From the NCBI GenBank assembly GCA_025928125.1, contig JAICKD010000169.1, forward strand, positions 1 through 7,026: 7,026 bases of DNA. Reading direction: 5' to 3'. Positions within the stretch are counted from its first letter, which is position 1; every line of letters begins with the position of its first letter. The DNA comes from Ktedonobacterales bacterium. Its GTDB lineage: Bacteria > Chloroflexota > Ktedonobacteria > Ktedonobacterales > JADMIN01. The translations under genes and the position numbers were made by a program. Below the pieces are notes generated by a model that ran no database searches, was not told the DNA's origin, and was given only the letters and a program-made list of their open reading frames with translations. Shown here in pieces: positions 1-5,550 of this stretch.

Positions 1-289
1 CCCCGCGCGCCCGGAATACTCCAACTCAGCGGACCTGCTCTTCCGTGGAACGGAGTTGATGACCGGCGGCCAGCGGCTGCATCGCTATGCGGACTATCTG
101 GCGGCGCTGGCCGAGCGCGGCATCTCTCCCGAACCATTTCGCGATTATCTGGAGGCGTTCCGCTATGGCATGCCGCCGCACGGTGGCTTCGCCATCGGCC
201 TGGAGCGCCTGCTGATGCAGCTGACCGGGCTGCCCTCGGTCAAGCTGACAACGCTCTTCCCGCGCGACCTGACCAGGCTGAGACCGTAG
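1..289 (+). CDS. aspS: Aspartyl-tRNA synthetase, archaeal/non-discriminating type (3' end only)
   Basis: This is the last ~95 codons of a class II aminoacyl-tRNA synthetase. The reading frame is open from base 2, and the start lies outside the window. The visible protein carries the class II core C-terminus. A segment reading RGTELMTGGQRLHRY is followed by YGMPPHGGFAIGLERL, which is motif 3 with the ATP-binding arginine (GLER), and the protein ends in LFPRDLTRLRP. The HGGFxxGLERL plus LFPRxxxRL ending is typical of AspRS of the archaeal AspRS2 branch. AsnRS resembles it but usually ends with a shorter FPR tail. AspRS charges tRNA-Asp with aspartate in the cytoplasm, and the non-discriminating form also charges tRNA-Asn for later amidation by GatCAB. 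Discrimination cannot be judged here because the anticodon-binding domain is missing. It is probably a separate transcription unit from the genes that follow. Confidence 0.88.
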   Translation, partial: PARPEYSNSADLLFRGTELMTGGQRLHRYADYLAALAERGISPEPFRDYLEAFRYGMPPHGGFAIGLERLLMQLTGLPSVKLTTLFPRDLTRLRP

Positions 290-305
290 CCTGTGTGGCA
301 TACTG

Positions 306-330
306 AATCCGCTTGGATTATTGTTATTTG
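306..330 (+). terminator. Possible weak intrinsic terminator after aspS
   Basis: AATCC (306-310) and GGATT (315-319) form a 5-bp stem with a 4-base loop, 17 bases after the aspS stop. A T-rich run, ATTGTTATTTG (320-330), follows directly. The stem is short and AU-rich, so it would be a poor terminator. Only the placement and the T-rich tail support the call. Confidence 0.3.
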
Positions 331-348
331 CTGCCTTGGCCTTACTCC

Positions 349-378
349 ATCACCTCTTCCCAGTTGGGAAGGGGTGAT
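349..378. repeat. Strong 13-bp stem-loop, possible interspersed repeat copy
   Basis: Positions 349-361 pair with 366-378 over 13 bp, with one T-G wobble at 355/372 and an AGTT loop. No U-run follows on either strand, so it is not a canonical terminator. The arm pattern (TCACC..CTTCCC / GGGAAG..GGTGA) resembles the hairpins found at 732-748 and 795-815 in this window. This suggests a small family of repeats rather than a gene-specific signal. It could still protect or end the aspS transcript. Confidence 0.6.
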
Positions 379-401
379 CACAACAACAGAGAGCGCGAAC
401 A

Positions 402-608
402 ATGAATCGCAAGGCACAAGACATTCGGTTCCTCCGTTTCGCTCTGCTCGGCTGGTTAATTCTTGAGGCGCTCGTCGTTGCAGTAGTGGGAATCAGGGAC
501 AACGCGCCGCTTCCGGAGCTGCTCATAATCGCAGCAGGCTTGGTGACGATGACACTGTTTGCAGCGCTCGTAACATATCTTGTGGCCCGACTCATGAATC
601 TTCTTTAG
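402..608 (+). CDS. Small two-helix membrane protein, hypothetical
   Basis: A 68-residue protein with no family I recognise. A basic N-terminus (MNRKAQDIRFLR) is followed by a hydrophobic helix at about residues 11-30, a short loop with IRDNAPLPE, and a second helix at about residues 38-62 ending in ARLMNLL. The charge pattern fits both ends in the cytoplasm. The ATG at 402 has only a weak purine-rich stretch (AGAGAG, about 388-393) upstream. A hydrophobic two-helix protein is unlikely to arise by chance in such GC-rich DNA, and the opposite-strand reading (350-595) looks like its shadow. It stands alone, 112 bases after aspS and 24 bases past the strong stem-loop, and is followed by repeat-rich non-coding DNA. 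Its function is unknown. It is moderately likely to be a real gene. Confidence 0.55.
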   Translation: MNRKAQDIRFLRFALLGWLILEALVVAVVGIRDNAPLPELLIIAAGLVTMTLFAALVTYLVARLMNLL

Positions 609-664
609 GAGAGGATAGCTGCATACCCTCGTGGAGCCATGCGGAGGCGCAGTGAAAGGTAACC

Positions 665-709
665 AATCCGCCATCGCGGCGCCTCGGAACGACAAGCGCC
701 AGGCGGATT
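665..709. repeat. Nested inverted repeat in non-coding DNA
   Basis: AATCCGCC (665-672) is the exact reverse complement of GGCGGATT (702-709). Inside it, GGCGC (678-682) pairs with GCGCC (696-700). The result is an imperfect stem-loop of about 45 bases. The inner text (CCTCGGAACGACAAGCG) has the flavour of dispersed palindromic repeats seen in many bacterial genomes. It lies directly left of the 720-828 element, so 609-838 looks like a landing zone for repeats. An open frame across 631-924 runs through these repeats and is not believed to be a gene. Confidence 0.5.
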
Positions 710-719
710 CCGTATCATA

Positions 720-828
720 CCTCACCCCTACCTCTTCCATTGGAAGGGATGGCGCCCAGTGGCTTTCGGAACAGCAATGGAAGGTGTCTGACTTCCTTCT
801 CCCTGTGGGAGAGGGGATGGGGGTGAGG
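720..828. repeat. 109-bp element with 9-bp terminal inverted repeats (MITE/REP-like)
   Basis: The ends CCTCACCCC (720-728) and GGGGTGAGG (820-828) are perfect inverted repeats. Each end also carries its own hairpin. At the left, 732-738 pairs with 742-748 around CTTCC/GGAAG. At the right, 795-803 pairs with 807-815 (core TCTCCC-TGT-GGGAGA, one wobble). The right end is followed by a short direct repeat, GGTGAGGTC at 822-830 and 832-840, which runs into the stop codon of the acetyltransferase gene at 839-841. There is no coding capacity. The symmetry suggests a mobile or dispersed palindromic element, possibly acting as a bidirectional transcript end. Copy number cannot be seen from this window. 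Confidence 0.55.
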
Positions 829-838
829 TCCGGTGAGG

Positions 839-1447
839 TCAGCACAGCATCGCCCAGATGTGCGGCCCGTCGGACACGGCATCCTCGGCGACAACCCGGA
901 AGCCATAGCGCTGGTAGATGCTGATATTCGCCGGATTCTCGGTCTCCAGGTAGCAGGGCAGTCCCGCCGCATCGGCCCGCGCCAGCATTGGCCGCAGCAG
1001 GTGTGAGGCGATCCCCTGGCGCTGGAGCGCTGGCTCGACGCCAATCTGCGCGAGATACCAGTGTGGCCCTGGCGCATAGCGTTTGTGCAGCCTCTGCGCG
1101 CGGCTTTCCACAGCCGCCAGCCGCCGCAGCACCAGCCACGGCAACCGGAGCGGCGCGGCGAACATACCCGCGCGCAACATCCGCCAGAGCGTGTATGCAG
1201 ACTGACCCGGCGGGAGCCAGATCGCGGCGCCGGTATATTCCGATGTCGTGTAGACCTCGCCATAGCGGCAGCCGTAGCGCACATTCAGACTCATCAGCCA
1301 TGGCAGCAGGCGGCGACGTTGCTGGGCATCGGGGATGGCATAGCGCATCAGCGGATCATCCTGAAAAGCGCGGGCGAAGAGCGCGGCGATGCGGCGCGCA
1401 TCCGGCGTTCCGGCGCGCGCAAGACCGATGAGATTGTCGCTCTCCAT
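839..1447 (-). CDS. GNAT-family N-acetyltransferase
   Basis: A 202-residue cytoplasmic protein of the GCN5-related acetyltransferase fold, which transfers an acetyl group from acetyl-CoA to an amine. The N-terminal half has typical helices (IAALFARAFQDDPLMRYAIPD, about residues 20-40). Motif A is at about 131-151, starting with YLAQIGVEPALQRQGIASHL; the Q-R-Q-G-I-A loop (142-147) binds the CoA pyrophosphate. Motif B is at about 167-183 (LETENPANISIYQRYGF). The style resembles puromycin acetyltransferase-like and other broad GNATs, but the substrate cannot be told from sequence. The ATG at 1445-1447 is preceded on the minus strand by a purine-rich AGGAGAGG-type ribosome site (about 1456-1466). 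The gene is transcribed away from the energy cluster. Its 3' end abuts a repeat element at 720-828. A palindromic operator-like site lies about 90 bases upstream. Longer open frames overlapping on the same strand lack any family motifs. Confidence 0.9.
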   Translation of the reverse strand: MESDNLIGLARAGTPDARRIAALFARAFQDDPLMRYAIPDAQQRRRLLPWLMSLNVRYGCRYGEVYTTSEYTGAAIWLPPGQSAYTLWRMLRAGMFAAPLRLPWLVLRRLAAVESRAQRLHKRYAPGPHWYLAQIGVEPALQRQGIASHLLRPMLARADAAGLPCYLETENPANISIYQRYGFRVVAEDAVSDGPHIWAMLC

Positions 1448-1538
1448 CTCGGTTACCTCTCCTCTCGCCGCCCTATCCGCTCCACATCATACCGCTAGCC
1501 GCGCGGAATGCGACCTGCCCGCGAGTGTGCCGAGAAAA

Positions 1539-1580
1539 ATCAGGTATATACCTGATAGCCCTGCCTCGGCGAATCAGGTA
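1539..1580. promoter_or_regulatory. Operator-like palindrome with second half-site, probably controlling the acetyltransferase gene
   Basis: ATCAGGTATATACCTGAT (1539-1556) is a perfect 18-bp palindrome. The half-site ATCAGGTA recurs at 1573-1580, exactly 34 bp downstream, without its other arm. The TATATA at the centre (1545-1550) can serve as a -10 box for leftward transcription, with a weak -35 (TTCGCC on the minus strand) 17 bases away. That would give a leader of roughly 90 bases to the acetyltransferase start. A dimeric repressor bound here would cover that promoter. The regulator family cannot be named; TetR-, MarR- and PadR-type proteins all use sites of this form. Confidence 0.5.
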
Positions 1581-1775
1581 CACTTTTAGATATGCCAGTA
1601 GCAGATCAGCCATCGGATGCGTTCGCGGGCTGCCTCATTGTGGTTCGCCACGCTCGCACCGGGCATTGACTGCCGCTCCGATTTTCTCCGCGCCGCATCC
1701 TCGCGCGGTTGCCGTTCGTTTTGAACAGTAATAGCATCACGCGAATCGGCTGATTGGCGGAGAGCGAGTCAGGCG

Positions 1776-1804
1776 TTGCACGCGCCCGGCGAAACTGGTA
1801 TGAT
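1776..1804 (+). promoter_or_regulatory. Sigma70-type promoter candidate for the cytochrome b6 cluster
   Basis: TTGCAC (1776-1781) and TATGAT (1799-1804) are separated by exactly 17 bases. They match the consensus -35 and -10 boxes at four and five of six positions respectively. Transcription would start near 1811. The leader before the cytochrome b6 gene would then be about 225 bases, which is long and contains several hairpins. It is the best promoter-like pair in the gap, and a TAAAAT box further right lacks a credible -35. Confidence 0.5.
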
Positions 1805-1817
1805 AGCCTGTGCCTTT

Positions 1818-1852
1818 CCAGCATTGCTGGATATCAGCCGTTAGCTGGCTGG
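1818..1852 (+). other. Leader hairpin with alternative pairing partners
   Basis: CCAGCA (1818-1823) and TGCTGG (1825-1830) are exact complements around one base, so the outer pairs can form a small hairpin. Two further GCTGG copies (1844-1848 and 1848-1852) could pair with CCAGC instead. The site falls a few bases after the predicted transcription start of the cytochrome cluster. Alternative pairing of this kind is compatible with a switch, but the segment is short and no known riboswitch or ligand is recognised. Confidence 0.3.
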
Positions 1853-2024
1853 TATCTTTGGGCGTTGGCATGGCACGCTCGTCCAAGTCGGACTAAAATA
1901 GCGCGCAGTATTGCAATCGTCACAGGTATTTCGTTATCGTCACCCGGCTGAGTGGGAAGCTCTGTCGAGCCTTTCCGGTTCGGCCCAGCTACTTCATCCT
2001 GAACCCGCGCGCTGGCGCGACCGT

Positions 2025-2031
2025 GAGGAGG
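2025..2031 (+). promoter_or_regulatory. Ribosome binding site of the cytochrome b6 gene
   Basis: GAGGAGG is a near-perfect Shine-Dalgarno sequence. It lies 4 bases before a GTG (2036) and 13 bases before an in-frame ATG (2045). The GTG has the more usable spacing, and the ATG is slightly far. A 5-bp GC hairpin (2006-2019) ends 5 bases upstream of the site. Confidence 0.75.
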
Positions 2032-2035
2032 CAGT

Positions 2036-2863
2036 GTGAGCACAATGAATCGGGGTCTGCTGGATCGGGTTTGGAACTCCGTCACGGAGAGCCAGATCTG
2101 GCGGTCAATCTTCCGGCACGGTTATCCAGATACGCCCCTCAATCAGTCACTGGTGATGATGGGGAATGTCTTCCTCCACCTGCATCCCGTCAAGGTCAGC
2201 CGCAAGGCGATGAAGGTCACCTACACCTGGTGTCTCGGCGGTCTCTCGTTCTTCCTGTTCCTGGTGCTGACGATTACGGGCGTCTTCCTGATGTTCTATT
2301 TCGTCCCCGAGCAGAGTGTCGCCTACTCCGACATCCAGCAGATCAACAGCGCGATTATGTTTGGCCAGCTGGTGCGCAACATGCATCGCTGGGCGGCCCA
2401 CCTGATGGTGGTCACGGTCACGCTGCACATGATTCGCGTGTTTTACCACGGCGCCTATAAGCCGCCGCGCGAGTTCAACTGGGTCATCGGTGTGGTGCTC
2501 TTCCTGACGACTCTGCTGCTCAGCTTCACTGGCTACCTGCTGCCCTGGGACCAGATTGGGTACTGGGCGATCACCGTTGGCTCGAACATGGCCAGCTACG
2601 CGCCGTTGCTCGGCGCGCAGGCCCACAACATCCTGACCGGCCAGCCGGTGGGTGTTGGTCAGCCGACGCTCATTCGCTTCTATACATTGCACGTGATTGG
2701 CCTGCCGCTTGTCGGCGCGATCCTGATGGCCGTCCACTTCTGGCGCATTCGCAAAGACGGTGGAGAAGCTGGCCCGCCGCCGCCCTCGAGGCGAGAGATC
2801 GAGGCAGCGCGCGCCGAGCAGGCCGGAGTCGCGCAGCCGACACACGCGGGTTCACTCAACTAG
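2036..2863 (+). CDS. petB: Cytochrome b6 (N-terminal half of split cytochrome b) of a b6f/bc-type complex
   Basis: A 275-residue integral membrane subunit that binds hemes bL and bH and forms parts of the quinol sites. After a ~60-residue cytoplasmic N-terminus, four helices follow at about 61-90, 115-137, 149-170 and 215-237. The heme ligands are visible as H117 and H131 in helix B (14 apart) and H219 and H234 in helix D (15 apart, the b6-type spacing). PWDQ (170-173) follows helix C. C66 sits in YTWCLGG at the start of helix A, where chloroplast b6 has the cysteine that bonds heme c_i. The tail (about 241-275) is polar and proline/alanine-rich, longer than in plant b6. The start is GTG 2036, chosen by spacing to GAGGAGG; ATG 2045 is possible. 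This is the first gene of a run with subunit IV and Rieske genes. The identity is firm. The symbol follows b6f naming; qcrB would be equally fair. Confidence 0.95.
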   Translation: MSTMNRGLLDRVWNSVTESQIWRSIFRHGYPDTPLNQSLVMMGNVFLHLHPVKVSRKAMKVTYTWCLGGLSFFLFLVLTITGVFLMFYFVPEQSVAYSDIQQINSAIMFGQLVRNMHRWAAHLMVVTVTLHMIRVFYHGAYKPPREFNWVIGVVLFLTTLLLSFTGYLLPWDQIGYWAITVGSNMASYAPLLGAQAHNILTGQPVGVGQPTLIRFYTLHVIGLPLVGAILMAVHFWRIRKDGGEAGPPPPSRREIEAARAEQAGVAQPTHAGSLN

Positions 2864-2880
2864 TCGCGTATCAGCCCGGA

Positions 2881-2909
2881 GCCGTCTGCCCCACACAGGG
2901 TCAGGCGGC
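2881..2909 (+). other. Intercistronic stem-loop between the b6 and subunit IV genes
   Basis: GCCGTCTG (2881-2888) pairs with CAGGCGGC (2902-2909) over 8 bp with one wobble. CCC (2890-2892) then pairs with GGG (2898-2900) around an ACACA loop. The structure sits in the 66-base spacer and ends 8 bases before the AAGGAG ribosome site of the next gene. No U-run follows, so it is unlikely to stop transcription. It may stabilise or process the transcript, or tune translation of subunit IV. Confidence 0.45.
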
Positions 2910-2929
2910 GCATGCTGAAGGAGAAACCG

Positions 2930-3493
<564 letters not shown>

Positions 3494-3556
3494 GCCACTA
3501 GTTCACCTGATCCGGGCGCGCGTGCGAGTCGGCGCTACGAGACTGAGGATATCGCG

Positions 3557-4261
3557 ATGAGCACAAGGTACGATGATACGACACGGACACCACAGGAATA
3601 CGAGGTGCTGACCGGCGGGGGCGCTGAGGCGGCGCAGGTCGCCAAGCGCGGCATCAGTCGGCGCCAGATGCTGCGGCGCGCCACCGGCGTGAGCCTTGGC
3701 ATCGTCGGCGCCATGGCCGGTCTCGGCTCGCTGATGATGCTTTACCCCAACCTAGAGGGGCAGTTTGGCGCGCCGATCACGCTCAGGAACAAGGCGATCT
3801 ATATCCCCGCCGAGCAGAAGGAGATGTTGCTCGATCAGAAGGGCATGTTCTACGAGTCGAGCGCGAAGTCCTATATTATGCACCTCAAGTCTGGCGGCAC
3901 CACCCAGTTCCTCCAGTCAGGCGTCGCGCTGGACAATTCGATGGAGGCGCAGGACTGGCTCAAAGATGGCGACACCTTCTGGCTGGCGCTCTATCAGGTC
4001 TGCGTACATCTGGGCTGCAAGGTGCCATTCCGCGACGACTGCAACAGCTTCAAATGCCCGTGCCACGGCTCCCACTACAACATCGACGGCGAATATATCG
4101 ATGGCCCGGCGCCGCGCAGTCTGGACCGTTTTACCATGACATTCGATAGCAGCGGCAACGTCACTGTGGACACTGGCAAGCTGAATCAGCATGTCGAACG
4201 CCCCGATGTGGGGACGCGCGTGCTGCGGCTGCCCTATGTGCCGGTCTGTTCGGCGCAGTAG
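3557..4261 (+). CDS. petC: Rieske 2Fe-2S protein of the b6f/bc-type complex
   Basis: A 234-residue, membrane-anchored iron-sulfur subunit that takes one electron from quinol at the Qo site and hands it to a c-type cytochrome or similar acceptor outside the membrane. The N-terminus has a twin-arginine-like motif (SRRQMLRR, 34-41) and a single hydrophobic helix (about 43-63), the usual uncleaved Tat anchor. The cluster motifs are C149-V-H151-L-G-C154 and C167-P-C169-H170-G-S172-H-Y174. C149, H151, C167 and H170 bind the cluster, and C154 and C169 would form the disulfide. S172 and Y174 match the residues that raise potential in mitochondrial Rieske proteins. Further cysteines at 162 and 231 are unusual. 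The ATG at 3557 has GAGGA (3545-3549) 7 bases upstream. The gene is third in the run, whereas the Rieske gene is first in many bc operons. qcrA is an alternative symbol. Confidence 0.94.
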   Translation: MSTRYDDTTRTPQEYEVLTGGGAEAAQVAKRGISRRQMLRRATGVSLGIVGAMAGLGSLMMLYPNLEGQFGAPITLRNKAIYIPAEQKEMLLDQKGMFYESSAKSYIMHLKSGGTTQFLQSGVALDNSMEAQDWLKDGDTFWLALYQVCVHLGCKVPFRDDCNSFKCPCHGSHYNIDGEYIDGPAPRSLDRFTMTFDSSGNVTVDTGKLNQHVERPDVGTRVLRLPYVPVCSAQ

Positions 4262-4271
4262 TTCTCTGAAA

Positions 4272-4301
4272 AGTCGTCATAGCGTTGTCGAAGAGTCGTC
4301 A
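4272..4301. repeat. Pair of AGTCGTCA direct repeats, 22 bp apart
   Basis: AGTCGTCA occurs at 4272-4279 and 4294-4301 in the spacer between the Rieske and cytochrome c/cupredoxin genes. The 22-bp period is close to two helical turns, which would put both copies on the same DNA face. This could be a regulator site for a second promoter, but no clear -35/-10 pair is seen after it. It may be chance. Confidence 0.25.
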
Positions 4302-4327
4302 GACGCCTAGACATGAGGTCACTCTAG

Positions 4328-5347
4328 ATGCAGACTAGTCGTAATCCGGGGCTGTTCGCCATAGCGATTGGGGTCGCGCTGGCGATACTCTTCGCGCTGC
4401 TGGGCTTAACGGGGGTGCTCGAAGGGCGGCTGGCCTTTGGGCTGGCGGCCATCTGTGTGATCGTGCCGGTCCTGCTCTACATCTTCTACTCGCGTGGCAG
4501 CGCCATTACACGCAGCGGCTACGCGGCACTCATCCTCACACTGGGAGTCGGCCTGATTATCCCTCTGCTCATGGTGAACCAGCAACAGGCGCGGGCCGAC
4601 CGTACCGCCGCCCTCTACGATCAATCGCTCCAGCGCGGCGCGGCGCTCTTTGGCCAGTATTGCGCGACCTGCCACGGCTTCCAGGGGCAGGGCATCGCCG
4701 GGCCAAAGCTCAATAACAATCCCGATCTGAACAAGTTTACCAACGACGACATTACCCGCATCATCTCGGCTGGCATCCCGGCCGACCCTGCGAATCCAAC
4801 GGTGCTGGCAATGCCCTCGTGGAGTAATCGCTTCGGCGGCTCGCTCACCGATGACGATATCGCCTATCTGGTGGCGTTTATCCGCTCGTCGGACCCGGCG
4901 TATCTCAAGCAGAACAATTTGCCCACAACCAATGGCTTCGGCTATGTGCTGGGGACGCTGACGAACCCGACCCAGATCGCCGATTACAACAATCAACTGA
5001 AGACCGGCAGCAAACCGCCGACGAACCAGTTCACCGATATGTCTAACCAGCAGGCGGTGACGATCCCGATTGAAAATACCACGAGCAATCCATCGGGCTT
5101 CGATTTCACGCCGCCGAACATCATCATCAAGGTGGGTACGACGGTCACGTGGGAAAACAAGACGGCGCAGCCGCACAATGTCTTCCCACGTGCGGGCAGC
5201 ACACCACCGGATGCGTCGTTCAAGTCGCCAGCGGTCATCAACGCGCAGACGGGTACGTGGTCGTTCACCTTTACCAAGGCTGGAGAGTATCCATACTACT
5301 GCGCCATTCACCCGGCGATGCTGGGGTGGGTGTCAGTGGTGGCATAG
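4328..5347 (+). CDS. Membrane-anchored cytochrome c / cupredoxin fusion protein
   Basis: A 339-residue protein joining two redox domains. Three hydrophobic helices (about 8-30, 37-55, 65-84), with a basic loop (YSRGSAITRSG) on the cytoplasmic side, place the rest outside the membrane. A monoheme cytochrome c domain (about 98-190) has C112-A-T-C115-H116 and a likely axial M162 in LAMPSW. After a polar linker (about 191-242) comes a single plastocyanin/amicyanin-like domain (about 243-339). Its type-1 copper ligands are H283 (QPHNVF), C325, H328 and M331 in CAIHPAM, the short amicyanin-type C-x2-H-x2-M loop. The ATG at 4328 has GAGG (4315-4318) 9 bases upstream. It lies 66 bases after the Rieske gene and is probably co-transcribed with it. 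It likely accepts electrons from the Rieske cluster and passes them to an oxidase or other acceptor, standing in for cytochrome c1/f (inference). Confidence 0.9.
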   Translation: MQTSRNPGLFAIAIGVALAILFALLGLTGVLEGRLAFGLAAICVIVPVLLYIFYSRGSAITRSGYAALILTLGVGLIIPLLMVNQQQARADRTAALYDQSLQRGAALFGQYCATCHGFQGQGIAGPKLNNNPDLNKFTNDDITRIISAGIPADPANPTVLAMPSWSNRFGGSLTDDDIAYLVAFIRSSDPAYLKQNNLPTTNGFGYVLGTLTNPTQIADYNNQLKTGSKPPTNQFTDMSNQQAVTIPIENTTSNPSGFDFTPPNIIIKVGTTVTWENKTAQPHNVFPRAGSTPPDASFKSPAVINAQTGTWSFTFTKAGEYPYYCAIHPAMLGWVSVVA

Positions 5348-5550
5348 ATTAGGACAGCCAGTAATTTAGTTGTAGTCTAGCGTGCAGTGGCATTGCACAA
5401 TAGCGTTTCGATATCGCGTGTTGGTGTCGCCGGGCAGGTACCTCTTGGGGTATCGTCGGGCGAGGCCAACACTGCCCGCGAAGGGGATCGCGCGGCGTTG
5501 GGCGCGGACCGGGGCAATCGGGAATCATTTTCTGAAAGGGACTGTGACCC
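5348..5550. other. 203-base spacer with small inverted repeats
   Basis: The spacer is much longer than the 63-67 base gaps before it. GTGCAGTG (5382-5389) and CATTGCAC (5391-5398) are complementary with one wobble and could form a small hairpin of about 6 bp. CGGGCA near 5430 and TGCCCG near 5475 can also pair. No U-run makes a clear terminator, and no convincing -35/-10 pair is seen. The downstream gene could have its own promoter here or be read through from upstream. Confidence 0.35.

Larger units (their letters stand above)
1448..2035. other. Intergenic regulatory stretch of about 590 bases, no convincing gene
   Basis: This divergent intergenic region separates the acetyltransferase gene (leftward) from the cytochrome b6 gene (rightward). 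It contains a perfect 18-bp palindrome with a second half-site (1539-1580), a good rightward sigma70-like promoter (1776-1804), GCTGG-type hairpins (1818-1852), a GGAAGCTC/GAGC..TTCC stem-loop (1955-1976) and a CGCGC-GCTG-GCGCG hairpin (2006-2019) just before the ribosome site of the b6 gene. The open frames in it are short, use uneven codons and overlap these signals. One 25-codon frame (1592-1669) ends in CLIVVRHARTGH, which resembles the RHG phosphatase motif, but it is too short to call. Confidence 0.6.

Noticed and set aside
349..378. Rho-independent terminator for aspS
   Set aside because: The stem is strong but no T-run follows on either strand, so it is listed as a repeat/stem-loop instead.
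720..828. CRISPR array
   Set aside because: There are only inverted arms and a single short tandem duplication; no regularly spaced direct repeats or spacers.
631..924. 97-codon plus-strand open frame
   Set aside because: It runs through inverted repeats and into the acetyltransferase 3' end on the opposite strand; composition is not protein-like.
456..1301. 281-codon minus-strand open frame
   Set aside because: It overlaps the acetyltransferase in another frame, crosses the repeats and the small membrane gene, and shows no family motif; GC-rich DNA yields such frames.
988..1498. Plus-strand open frames antisense to the acetyltransferase
   Set aside because: They are Arg/Ala-rich shadows of a gene with clear GNAT motifs.
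1754..1951. 65-codon plus-strand frame and minus-strand frames (1606-1824, 1834-2085) in the gap
   Set aside because: No ribosome site or family signal; they overlap the promoter candidate and hairpins, and one begins inside the cytochrome b6 gene.
2912..2929. Upstream ATG as start of subunit IV
   Set aside because: The AAGGAG ribosome site (2918-2923) lies after this ATG and is correctly spaced for the ATG at 2930.
4406..5311. 301-codon minus-strand frame
   Set aside because: Arg-rich antisense shadow of the cytochrome c/cupredoxin gene, whose heme and copper motifs are decisive.
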